A stretch of 64,000 nt of DNA from an uncultured Brevibacillus sp. (GTDB taxonomy: Bacteria > Bacillota > Bacilli > Brevibacillales > Brevibacillaceae): contig NZ_CANMZW010000009.1 of NCBI RefSeq assembly GCF_947502445.1, positions 1 to 64,000 of the forward strand, in the 5' to 3' direction. Below, one piece after another: positions 25,115-33,075 of the stretch (positions are counted from its first letter, which is position 1; the number at the start of each line of letters is the position of its first letter). The notes under the pieces were generated by a model. It had not been told where the DNA came from. It ran no database searches and saw only the letters and a program-made list of their open reading frames with translations. A program made the position numbers and the translations under genes.

Positions 25115-25765
25115 ATGGGACAAAGAGCAAATCTGATTGTCGTTAGAGATAATACCTACGATTTGTACTATAGTCACTGGTGTGCGAACACGTTGCCAAA
25201 AGATTTATTTTGGGGAGAGCAGTATGCCATCCAGTATATCGAAATGCAGACAAGGGTTGATGAGTCTGGATGGTTGGATGATGTTTGGGCTGAAGGCGGA
25301 GCAGTTCTGGATGTAGACAAAAAGAAGCTAGTTTTCTACGGCGGAGAGGATATTCTTTACAACATTCCTCTAAGAAATCTCTATTTAAAACTAATGAGGA
25401 AAATTTGGCATGCCTATGATCTCCCCAATCTATCAGAACAACTCAGCGTGAAATGGTCGGATTGGGAAGTCATTGATCACTATGGCAATTATGAATTACA
25501 GTGTAAGCGAACAGATGGACGACTACAGTTCCAGAGAGTTGATCAACAGCAATTGTTGGAAACATTAAAGGGATTACTACTGAAGGAATCATCGAATCCA
25601 TTGGATGCGATAGCTTACATTGTGAATAAAGAAGCAGATGCAGGAAGAACAGTAGAAATAAGCCCGTATGCTCTCAGATACGATCGATTTGAATTACCTG
25701 GGAATGTTAAAGAAGAAATACTAGACTACGCTATTAATCAGTTATCGTACAGAGAAGAACCATAG
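25115..25765 (+). CDS. Hypothetical cytoplasmic protein
   Basis: 216 residues, ATG 25115 behind AGGAGGGG. It opens MGQRANLIVVRDNTYDLYYS and continues HWCANTLPKDLFWGEQYA, a pattern I associate with an unnamed Bacillales family. Other marks are VLDVDKKKLVFYGGEDI and, after the middle, KWSDWEVIDHYGNYE. No signal peptide or membrane segments. It follows the kinase by 30 bases and has its own strong ribosome site and a terminator after it, so it may be the last gene of the operon. No function can be given. Confidence 0.7.
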   Translation: MGQRANLIVVRDNTYDLYYSHWCANTLPKDLFWGEQYAIQYIEMQTRVDESGWLDDVWAEGGAVLDVDKKKLVFYGGEDILYNIPLRNLYLKLMRKIWHAYDLPNLSEQLSVKWSDWEVIDHYGNYELQCKRTDGRLQFQRVDQQQLLETLKGLLLKESSNPLDAIAYIVNKEADAGRTVEISPYALRYDRFELPGNVKEEILDYAINQLSYREEP

Positions 25766-25807
25766 GATTGCCAAATTTGTGTCTATCCGTTGCGCTTTTC
25801 TTCCATT

Positions 25808-25837
25808 GAGTGTCCCCGCGGGGATGCTCTTTTTTTG
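25808..25837 (+). terminator. Terminator
   Basis: GAGTGTCCCC (25808-25817) pairs with GGGGATGCTC (25820-25829, two wobbles), then TTTTTTT. Confidence 0.85.
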
Positions 25838-26094
25838 TCTAGTTATCAAAACGGATAGATACCTTATGCTAAAATTTTTAACAGACAAGCAACGCTCTGG
25901 TCCGGAAAAGGAATTGTTGATTTGGAGATTTACAGTATGTTGAAAGAAGACTTTGTGAAATAACGGTGTCCATGTCCTAAGTGTGCAAACCACCAGAATG
26001 CACCGTTACCTATAAAAGCTCTCCTATGGTACTATGTGGGGTATGATTAAGAAAACGCCATCCTATCATAGATATTCAGAATGGGGAAAACATC
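25838..26094. other. Intergenic stretch before radical SAM gene
   Basis: No full gene. A 21-codon frame from ATG 26043 (MIKKTPSYHRYSEWGKHLED...) overlaps the radical SAM start and ends just inside it. Its ribosome site is poor (GGGG one base away), so it is not called, but it is the only candidate for a small substrate peptide next to the enzyme. Confidence 0.4.
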
Positions 26095-26970
26095 TTGAAG
26101 ACATTTAAGAAAGTTTATATAGAAATCACCAGCATCTGCAATCTCGCCTGTTCCTTTTGCCCGCCAACCGAGCGCAAAGCCAATTTTATCAAGGTCGAGG
26201 ACTTTGCCAAAAGGCTGGACGAGATTAAGCCGCACACCAAATACATTTATTTGCACGTAAAAGGAGAGCCGCTACTTCACCCCAAAATCGATGAGCTGCT
26301 CGACATCAGTCACGAAAAAGGCTTTAAGGTCAATATCACGACAAACGGCACCCTGATCGCAAAAAATCGGCACAAGCTGCTTGGCAAGCCAGCACTGAGA
26401 CAGATGAACTTTTCGCTTCACAGCTTTGACGGACATGAGGGCTCTACAAACCGTGAAGGTTACTTGCGAGAAATTCTTTCCTTCGTTCGTGAAGCGGAGG
26501 AGCAAAAGGTCATCTTTTCATTCCGTCTCTGGAATTTGACGCAGGACAATGCGACCAACATTCAAAAGAGTAGAAACCGCCAGACACTCGAAATTGTAGA
26601 AAAGGAATTTGGCCTTGATTACAAGATCGAAGAGAAAGTAGAGCCGGGTAGTGGCGTGAAAATCGCGGACCGCGTTTATTTGAACCAGGACCATGAATTT
26701 CAGTGGCCGAGCATGACGGCTCCAGAGGATGACGGCAAAGGCTTTTGCCACGGACTTCGCAGCCAGGCTGCTATATTGGTGGATGGTACGGTTGTGCCAT
26801 GCTGTCTGGACGGGGAAGGCGTCATTAATCTGGGGAACATCAACCAGACGTCGTTTTCGGACATCGTCGACGGTGAGCGTGCGAACAATCTCGTCGAAGG
26901 CTTTTCGCGCAGAGAGGCTGTTGAGGAGCTATGCAGGAGATGCGGGTATCGTCAGCGTTTTGGAGCGTAG
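26095..26970 (+). CDS. Radical SAM/SPASM-type enzyme
   Basis: 291 residues from TTG 26095 behind ATGGGGAAA. The 4Fe-4S motif CxxxxxxC-type reads EITSICNLACSFCPPTERK, giving Cys at C15, C19 and C22. YIYLHVKGEPLLHPKIDEL and NITTNGTLI are the glycine-rich SAM-binding and second-strand motifs. The C-terminal part has clustered cysteines (GFCHGL, VVPCCLDGEG, LCRRCGYR) of a SPASM/twitch auxiliary cluster. Such enzymes modify peptides or proteins or cleave small substrates. No precursor peptide is certain. A HEAT-type protein gene lies 48 bases downstream with its own TATAAT. Confidence 0.88.
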   Translation: MKTFKKVYIEITSICNLACSFCPPTERKANFIKVEDFAKRLDEIKPHTKYIYLHVKGEPLLHPKIDELLDISHEKGFKVNITTNGTLIAKNRHKLLGKPALRQMNFSLHSFDGHEGSTNREGYLREILSFVREAEEQKVIFSFRLWNLTQDNATNIQKSRNRQTLEIVEKEFGLDYKIEEKVEPGSGVKIADRVYLNQDHEFQWPSMTAPEDDGKGFCHGLRSQAAILVDGTVVPCCLDGEGVINLGNINQTSFSDIVDGERANNLVEGFSRREAVEELCRRCGYRQRFGA

Positions 26971-27018
26971 TTATAGTGCTATAATAGAGTAGACAAGAAT
27001 AGAAGGAGATTGATCTTT

Positions 27019-27453
27019 TTGAATCATAATGGAGCAAATAATGAGTTACCCTCAAACTACGAGGAGCTAAAAAAATCGGCTAATCGAACGTCCAATTGGA
27101 GAGAACGTTTTGATGCTGTTGAAGAGTTAGGTCAGTGGAAACACAGTCAAACCATCGATATATTAAAGCGAATCATGACTAGTGATGCTGTGTACAAGGT
27201 TCAAAAGGCTGCTTATACGAAGCTCAAGGAATTTGGCGAAGATGTCCAATTACCGTCACAGAAAAAAGGCGACTTGATTAAAGGCACAACGAAAGCCTTG
27301 GTAAGAATTAAGAAGAGTTTGCCAAAAGATCATACGTTTGAACAGTTCAAAGAGAAGCTGCAGAAAATGAGAACAGATGTATATGATGCGTACGAGGGTG
27401 AAAAGGAGGCTGATTTTGATCAGTGGCTTGAAAAAACCTGGGCCTCGTTATAG
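27019..27453 (+). CDS. Small HEAT-repeat protein
   Basis: About 144 residues from TTG 27019, chosen because AAGGAG (27003-27008) is ten bases upstream; TTG 27010 is too close. Two helical hairpins (WRERFDAVEELGQWK and TIDILKRIMTSDAVYKVQKA) match HEAT/PBS-lyase repeats, followed by a lysine-rich linker (KKGDLIKGTTKALVRIKKSL) and a charged C-terminal helix. A TATAAT at about 26980-26985 suggests a separate promoter. HEAT proteins serve as scaffolds; proximity to a radical SAM enzyme is suggestive only. Confidence 0.72.
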   Translation: MNHNGANNELPSNYEELKKSANRTSNWRERFDAVEELGQWKHSQTIDILKRIMTSDAVYKVQKAAYTKLKEFGEDVQLPSQKKGDLIKGTTKALVRIKKSLPKDHTFEQFKEKLQKMRTDVYDAYEGEKEADFDQWLEKTWASL

Positions 27454-27495
27454 AAAGCTTGAAAAGAGTAGTTGATCTAAGTGAATGATCTGCAG

Positions 27496-27529
27496 AGCTC
27501 AAGTGAAGAAACCACTTGGGCTTTTTTTA
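27496..27529 (+). terminator. Terminator of the HEAT gene
   Basis: AGCTCAAGTG (27496-27505) pairs with CACTTGGGCT (27513-27522), then TTTTTT. Confidence 0.87.
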
Positions 27530-27628
27530 TTCCTTCTGCTATCGAGAGAATCAAATCAATAGGAATGAAGGGGTGCTTTTACAACTCGATAACAACAGCG
27601 TGCTATGCTAATAGAGAGGTGATCCCCC

Positions 27629-28276
27629 GTGGCAACCATTTTCATTGTCGAAGATGAAATCCCGATCCATGAATTGATCCGAAGAAATCTGCAAGCTGTG
27701 GGACATACATGCCTTTCCGCATTTGATGGAAAAGAGGCCATTCAAATACAGGCACAAAAAGAAGTTGATCTTATTTTGCTGGACATTATGCTTCCCGAAC
27801 TGGATGGGTTTGAGGTTTTTCAGCAGCTTCGAGGCACGCCAACGATTTTTTTGACCGCTCGCAGCAGTTTATCCGATAAGGTGAAGGGCTTGACGCTTGG
27901 AGCAGATGATTATTTGGTCAAGCCTTTTGAGATGCTGGAGCTGCTGGCCCGAGTAGATGCGGTACTGCGACGCACGAAAAGGGAAGGAAAAAGCTTTGAA
28001 CTGGATGCACTGAGAATCGATTTTGAAAGAAGGCAAGTATTTCTACATGAATGTCCAGTTGAATGTACCCCTAAAGAATTCGATTTGCTAGAGGTACTGG
28101 TAACCAACCGAAATATTGCGCTATCGCGTGAAAAATTAATCGAGCTCGCTTGGGACTTTGACTACGCCGGAGATACACGAACGGTGGATGTTCATATTCA
28201 AAAATTAAGAAAGAAGCTCGATATGGAAAATCGAATCAAGACCGTCTATAAAATGGGATACCGTTTGGAGGTGTAG
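27629..28276 (+). CDS. OmpR-family response regulator
   Basis: 215 residues from GTG 27629 behind AGAGAGGTG. Receiver: VEDE near residue 7, phosphoacceptor D52 in LLDIMLPELDGFE, Thr in FLTARSS, Lys in YLVKPFEMLE. Winged helix: IDFERRQVFLHECPVECTPK, EFDLLEVLV, VDVHIQKLRKKLD, YKMGYRLEV. The kinase begins two bases after the stop. The receiver is slightly shorter than usual around the beta4 strand (QLRGTPTIFLTAR) but all key residues are kept. Confidence 0.95.
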   Translation: MATIFIVEDEIPIHELIRRNLQAVGHTCLSAFDGKEAIQIQAQKEVDLILLDIMLPELDGFEVFQQLRGTPTIFLTARSSLSDKVKGLTLGADDYLVKPFEMLELLARVDAVLRRTKREGKSFELDALRIDFERRQVFLHECPVECTPKEFDLLEVLVTNRNIALSREKLIELAWDFDYAGDTRTVDVHIQKLRKKLDMENRIKTVYKMGYRLEV

Positions 28277-28278
28277 AG

Positions 28279-29679
28279 ATGAAATCGCGGACTTTTTTGC
28301 TTACGCTCACTCTATTCCTTCTGTTTTTTTATAGTGGCATTTTGCTCGCTTCGGTAGTGACGCTGAAGAGCAATTTGGACAGTTCAAAAGATCGCAGTCT
28401 CAGAGAACATTACTTCATTGCGTCGTCGTATGCAAAAGATTTGAATGCCTTGGAAAAAAGAGGAGAATCGGCCGAAAGTGGAGTCGTTTCTCTTTATCGC
28501 TCCTATTTTGATTTTTATAGCAAGCAAAAAGTAATCCTGACCATTGCCAAGGATGGCCGAAGTATTGCGAACGATTTTATGGAAGAGTCTCATGCCTTCC
28601 CCTTGTCGCCAGTTATTTCGAAAAAAGCTGAGCGCCTGGTTTCGATGGAAAAGGTGGAAAATAAGGAATACATCAGCGTAGCAGGCAATTTGCCCGCGCC
28701 ATATGATATGTATACGCTTGTCTATTACTATGATGTGTCTGCAATCATCTCTGCGTGGTCCCAAATGACAGTGACGTTGTTCGGGATGGGAATGTTATTT
28801 AGCGCATTGCTGGCAATCTGCCTCATGCTCGTATTGAATCGCGTATTCAAGCCTCTTCAGCAAATCCGGACTGCATCGAAAAACATTGCGCAGGGGCAGT
28901 ATGGGAACCGGATCGAGGTGAAGGGACATGACGAGCTTGCTGAGATGGCAGAAAGCTTTAATCATATGGCGGAGGAAATCCAGAGTCAGATACAGCAGCT
29001 CGCTACGGCAGCGCAACAGAAGCAGCAATTTGTCGATAATTTGGCTCATGAGCTCAGGACTCCTCTCACCGCGATTTACGGCTATGCGGAATACATACAA
29101 AAGGTCGTTCGTACAGAAGAGGATAAGTTATTTGCGACCAATTTCATTATGTCAGAGAGTCGCAGACTCCAGAATATCGCCTACCGTTTACTGGATATGG
29201 CAACCCTGCGTGAGAATAAGCTCGAGCTGAGCAGTGTTGGGATGGATGAGCTGCTTCGCGAGGTTGAGCAATCCCTGTCCATGAAGGCTGCAGAGCAGAA
29301 CATTTCGATTACTTATGAATATTGCTTCGACAGGTTGGAGTGTGATGCCGACCTGTTGCATAGTCTGCTTGTTAATTTGATTGATAACGCGATGAAAGCA
29401 TGTGGACAGGATGGGGTCATCAGAGTTGTAGCCAGTTTGGAAAATGGATATAAGGTCATCTCTGTCCAGGATAATGGCAGAGGCATGGGAGAGGATCATC
29501 TGGCTCATATAACGGAGGCATTTTACCGAGTAGATGCTTCGCGCAGTCGTTCTGGAGGAGGAGCGGGATTAGGGCTGGCGCTTTGTCAGCAAATTGCAGT
29601 CAATCACGGGGCGCAGCTGAGCTTTTCCTCTGAGGTAGGTAGAGGTACAACAGCTAAACTAACTTTTACAAGTTGCTAA
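28279..29679 (+). CDS. Sensor histidine kinase
   Basis: 466 residues from ATG 28279. Helices at about 6-28 and 163-186 flank an extracellular domain of about 130 residues. HAMP (NRVFKPLQQIRTASKNIAQG) is followed by HisKA with H257 in NLAHELRTPLTAIYGYAEYI, and HATPase_c with LVNLIDNAMKA, DNGRGMGEDH and GAGLGLAL. It pairs with the regulator at 27629. The gene directly after encodes an exported protein and is the likely target or accessory of this system. Confidence 0.95.
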   Translation: MKSRTFLLTLTLFLLFFYSGILLASVVTLKSNLDSSKDRSLREHYFIASSYAKDLNALEKRGESAESGVVSLYRSYFDFYSKQKVILTIAKDGRSIANDFMEESHAFPLSPVISKKAERLVSMEKVENKEYISVAGNLPAPYDMYTLVYYYDVSAIISAWSQMTVTLFGMGMLFSALLAICLMLVLNRVFKPLQQIRTASKNIAQGQYGNRIEVKGHDELAEMAESFNHMAEEIQSQIQQLATAAQQKQQFVDNLAHELRTPLTAIYGYAEYIQKVVRTEEDKLFATNFIMSESRRLQNIAYRLLDMATLRENKLELSSVGMDELLREVEQSLSMKAAEQNISITYEYCFDRLECDADLLHSLLVNLIDNAMKACGQDGVIRVVASLENGYKVISVQDNGRGMGEDHLAHITEAFYRVDASRSRSGGGAGLGLALCQQIAVNHGAQLSFSSEVGRGTTAKLTFTSC

Positions 29680-29768
29680 TAAGTTCGTAATCATTTCATG
29701 ATGTCTGGATTCTATCATGACAACTGTAATCACATTCCACAATGCAAGATCAAAGGAGGCAAAATGAG

Positions 29769-30653
29769 TTGAGTATGGCTAAAGGAAATGAAATGAAAAA
29801 AATGGTTCTTGGTTCTGTTGCAGCCATTGCGGTAGCTACACTGGCTTTCGGCGGCGTTTGTCAAATAGTAAAAGCATCGGAAATCGGCAAAACGCAAGTG
29901 GTACCTACTAGCTACAGCATACCTTATGCGGCATTGGCCAGCACCAATGTGCCTGTGGGCTATGAAAAAAAGGATTACAAGGTGAAGATGGTCGGAGAAG
30001 ATCAGCCGACGATAAATGATATGAAAATGGAAGAGGCAGCTGAGCTTGCGAGTCAAAATTTGTGGAGGGTTTTCCAGATCGATTTGAACGGGAAAACACT
30101 GGAAATGACGTACAGTCCTGTCAGTACCACGCACCTGCGGGCTATATGGGAAGTGAATGTAACCATTACTGATACGCTGTCCTATGAATTTGCTCTGGAT
30201 GCAGTGACGGGTGAAAATCATTCGATCGCTAAAAGAATTTATCACAAGGCGAATATTCCTGAGGGAATGGACTTTAACCTGTTGAAAAACAATCAAGACT
30301 ATCAAGAACTAGCGGAAGCAGCAGCAGAAAAATATCAATTCGTTTCTGGTAAAGTGACTTCAGTAGAGTATGCATCCCAAGGATACCAGGAAAATAAGGC
30401 AGGAGCCAAAAACTCGGATATTAGCTTCCGGGTAAAATCGGATAAAGGGGATCAGGCCCAAATCTCTTTCTCCAGATATAATAAAGAATTGCTTACCGTG
30501 GAATATAGCAGCTGGTTAAAGGAAGCAGAGCGTGTGGAGCAACAAATCGAGCAAGAACTGAAGGATCAAGCTGCAAATGTAACGCTTACCGATGAGGTCG
30601 TAAAGAAAATCCAGGAAAATGGTGTGCCTCTATTGCTAGAGATGAAAAAGTAG
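29769..30653 (+). CDS. Exported protein, YcdB/PepSY-like
   Basis: About 294 residues from TTG 29769, preferred because AGGAGG (29754-29759) lies nine bases before it; ATG 29775 is also possible, and the frame's own first ATG (29742) precedes the ribosome site. An overlapping ATGAGTTGA mini-frame sits at the same place. Signal peptide at about residues 8-35. The exported part has MKMEEAAELASQNL, AIWEVNVTITDTLSYEFALDAVTGE and ISFRVKSDKGDQAQISFSRY strands like PepSY or YcdB repeats, often protease inhibitors or regulators. It follows the two-component genes and ends at a terminator. Confidence 0.7.
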   Translation: MSMAKGNEMKKMVLGSVAAIAVATLAFGGVCQIVKASEIGKTQVVPTSYSIPYAALASTNVPVGYEKKDYKVKMVGEDQPTINDMKMEEAAELASQNLWRVFQIDLNGKTLEMTYSPVSTTHLRAIWEVNVTITDTLSYEFALDAVTGENHSIAKRIYHKANIPEGMDFNLLKNNQDYQELAEAAAEKYQFVSGKVTSVEYASQGYQENKAGAKNSDISFRVKSDKGDQAQISFSRYNKELLTVEYSSWLKEAERVEQQIEQELKDQAANVTLTDEVVKKIQENGVPLLLEMKK

Positions 30654-30666
30654 AGACAAGTTTAGA

Positions 30667-30699
30667 AAAGCCCTGCCATTCAAAAATTGACGGGGCTTT
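30667..30699 (+). terminator. Terminator of the two-component/secreted protein unit
   Basis: AAAGCCC (30667-30673) pairs with GGGCTTT (30693-30699). The T-run is short. Confidence 0.7.
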
Positions 30700-30757
30700 G
30701 GTCAACTAGACAGGTATTAAAGGTTTCATCCCCCTAATTCGGACATCTTTTTCGGAG

Positions 30758-30804
30758 CCAACAGGTCCAAGGGCGTAAGGAGAAGCGAACCCTTAACGTG
30801 TTGG
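30758..30804 (+). repeat. Structured hairpin in an intergenic region
   Basis: CCAACA (30758-30763) pairs with TGTTGG (30799-30804), and AAGGG (30769-30773) with CCCTT (30790-30794), leaving purine-rich loops including GTAAGGAGAAG. The rest of 30654-30954 holds no supported gene. It may be a leftover leader or an RNA element; no class recognised. Confidence 0.35.
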
Positions 30805-30954
30805 GGTAGAAAAAGACAATCATTCCGGTCTTGAAAATCAAACGAATCGAAAGGTCATGTATGATGTTTCTACCTAAAAGTAAATATAGCGTAGGATATG
30901 TCTCTTCATCTTTACGATTTGTGGATGATGTGATGAACGCATGTGGTCCCGAAC

Positions 30955-30991
30955 CAAAACAAAAGCACCCCAAGAAGGTGCTTTTGTTTTG
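30955..30991 (-). terminator. Strong bidirectional terminator
   Basis: CAAAACAAAAGCACC (30955-30969) pairs perfectly with GGTGCTTTTGTTTTG (30977-30991). It ends the leftward gene at 30995. Confidence 0.88.
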
Positions 30992-30994
30992 GAA

Positions 30995-32296
30995 TCACTT
31001 CGATTTCGCATCTAATGCCGTCCAGCTCTCATAGTTATGGATCGCGTATCCTGCGTAGCTTGGATACGGAGACAGCTGTTCCTCTGCTTTTTTTAACTCG
31101 GTTTTCATAGCCCCTGTACTTAACGAATAAAACGTCGTGAAAGCACCTTCTGAACTAGGTGCAGTTTCCACCGCGACGATCACGTTCTTTTTAAGTGTGC
31201 TTGCTTCCTTTAAGATTGTTTTTGCGTTGGCAATAATCCCATCATTGCCTAAAGCAACATTTCGATAATCCATGATGACAACGGCATCTACTTTTTCGAG
31301 TAGCCATGCACTGAAGCTATAGTTGGAGCTGGGCACCTTGACGAGATGAAGCCAGAAAGGAATATCCAACGTAATTTTCAAACCACTTCCTTTGGCTTCC
31401 CTCTCAATAAACCGCATATTGTCCATCCAATTTTCAACAACCAGCTGATTATTTGTCTTCCATTCAGCTAAAATATATGGCTCAATATCAAAGTGCAGTC
31501 CTGCAAACCGTTCTTCTGCTCCAACTGCTGCATTATATGATTTTACCCATGAAATAAACTCCATGATTTGGTTCTGATTACGGGTAAAAGCCCAATTGGG
31601 ACGGCCTTCTAGTGCTTCCACCTTGATTTGTTTTTCCCTTGCTCCACGAACAAAATTTTGATATACCGCTGCTTGGATGTCTTTATCAATCTGCAGGTAT
31701 ATCGTAGTCAATTTGTTATCACTAGCAAACTTGAGGATGTTTTCTTGGTCCGTTTTGATGACGGTAGAGTTCCAAATCCATGTCCCTCGCTCAATCTGCG
31801 AAGTGCGATCAATGGTGGACGGTGGCATTGGTGGAGGCACTACTTTTGCATGTCCTGGAGTCGTTACGACAGCCAGATTACGCTCGGCAATCCAATCGAT
31901 TTGCGCATCAAAGGCTTCACTGATGAAGCGAAGCGGAACCATTGTACGCTTGTTTTTGATCACAGCTGGCGCATCAAAGGTTACATCCTTCCCGTTCACC
32001 TGCGCGCGGTTTTGCCCGATGGTTAAATGGAAGGTCTCGTCTTTTTTCTTCAGTGTCACCTGATTTGTTTCCCCATTCCATTGCACATGAAGGCCTAGCT
32101 TTTCTGCTACAAATCTTACTGGAACCATCGTGCGCCTGGACTTGATATCGACATACGGTGCCCCATCAGGAAAGGACACATATTGTCCATTCACAGCTAC
32201 ATGGACCTGCGATGCGGATCGTGCCGTTGAGAAGCTAGCTGTGCAAAGCAGTATCATCAACAAAAGCAACATACCCGCTCGGTAGATTTTCTTCAT
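30995..32296 (-). CDS. Secreted protein: copper-amine-oxidase-N repeats plus a glycosidase-like domain
   Basis: About 433 residues from ATG 32296, preferred over ATG 32341 because GAGGAA lies seven bases before it and a signal peptide then starts at residue 1 (KKIYRAGMLLLLMILLCTAS). Residues about 28-140 are two copies of the CuAO_N1 wall-associated module, each with a TMVPxRFxxE motif. Residues about 165-430 look like a TIM-barrel of glycoside-hydrolase type (GTWIWNSTVI, LHFDIEPYI with paired acids, VVIMDYRNVAL). The IEPY acidic pair suggests hydrolase activity on a surface glycan. Function inferred from fold-like motifs only. Confidence 0.78.
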   Translation of the reverse strand: MKKIYRAGMLLLLMILLCTASFSTARSASQVHVAVNGQYVSFPDGAPYVDIKSRRTMVPVRFVAEKLGLHVQWNGETNQVTLKKKDETFHLTIGQNRAQVNGKDVTFDAPAVIKNKRTMVPLRFISEAFDAQIDWIAERNLAVVTTPGHAKVVPPPMPPSTIDRTSQIERGTWIWNSTVIKTDQENILKFASDNKLTTIYLQIDKDIQAAVYQNFVRGAREKQIKVEALEGRPNWAFTRNQNQIMEFISWVKSYNAAVGAEERFAGLHFDIEPYILAEWKTNNQLVVENWMDNMRFIEREAKGSGLKITLDIPFWLHLVKVPSSNYSFSAWLLEKVDAVVIMDYRNVALGNDGIIANAKTILKEASTLKKNVIVAVETAPSSEGAFTTFYSLSTGAMKTELKKAEEQLSPYPSYAGYAIHNYESWTALDAKSK

Positions 32297-32497
32297 CGTT
32301 AAATTCCTCGAATCTTCAATGTGCTTGCATATCGTCTTCATTTGGAGCAGTTACTACATTTTACTATAATCATATGCTTATTTACCTGATCAAAAGGTTG
32401 CAGGGTAGCAGGTGAAGAAACTCCTGGATAATAATAAAGTAGAGTGGTGACATGATAGATTGTTACCATATGAGAGTCTCCTCTTGTTTGTGTACCT

Positions 32498-32950
32498 CTA
32501 TTTGGGCAGATTATTAACCAGCCATGTATTGTCATCTACTTTACTAACTTCAATGGTGTAAGGCTCAGGACGTTTCTCTGGTTCCGGTGTATCACCAGAA
32601 TAATACTCGTATAGCCAAACATGAAACGTCACCGTATTTTCACCTGTATTTTCATGTCCAATGATCTCGAATCCTTGATGGTGAGGATTTGATAACCCTG
32701 AAAAAAACATGGTTAAATCTTCTGGGCTAACTGATTTTTTAGCGTTATCAGTAAGCAGTTCACTACCTTTCGCTGCATCTCTGTTCAACCACGCAATCAG
32801 GAAGTTGTTGGCTGTATGTAATGCGAGTAAATAATTTTTATCCACCTGTACTTGCTTTTGGAGTGGCGTGTCCGAAGAAGAGGTATTACAACCGCTTACG
32901 AGCAATGAAAAGACGAAAAGAAAAGAGAGGAGCAAAGTCGTTTTTTTCAA
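32498..32950 (-). CDS. Small lipoprotein
   Basis: About 150 residues from TTG 32950, chosen because GAGGG lies eight bases upstream and a clean lipoprotein signal then follows (KKTTLLLSFLFVFS, lipobox LVSGC). The mature part has ANNFLIAWLNRDAAKGSELLT, an NTF2-like helix-turn, and a beta-rich C-terminus (VTFHVWLYEY, NTWLVNNLPK). This resembles small NTF2-fold/DUF4878-like lipoproteins of unknown role. No operon partner is evident; the gene at 30995 lies 201 bases downstream in the same direction. Confidence 0.78.
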   Translation of the reverse strand: MKKTTLLLSFLFVFSLLVSGCNTSSSDTPLQKQVQVDKNYLLALHTANNFLIAWLNRDAAKGSELLTDNAKKSVSPEDLTMFFSGLSNPHHQGFEIIGHENTGENTVTFHVWLYEYYSGDTPEPEKRPEPYTIEVSKVDDNTWLVNNLPK

Positions 32951-33075
32951 GCGTATTCCCTCGCTATACTTGTATTTTGATCGAAGTAGATGATGCGTGC
33001 AGAGGAAAGCTCTCGTTGTGTCTGAAGGGGCTGAGCATATTTTCATGAATGCTATCCTGAATGCTTTTGAACGGA

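Noticed and set aside
26043..26108. 21-codon frame as RiPP precursor for the radical SAM enzyme
   Set aside because: The GGGG is only one base before the ATG and the peptide has no leader/core pattern; kept only as a finding, not as a gene.
30831..31034. 67-codon frame between two terminators
   Set aside because: It runs through a strong terminator stem at 30955-30991 and into the end of the minus-strand gene.
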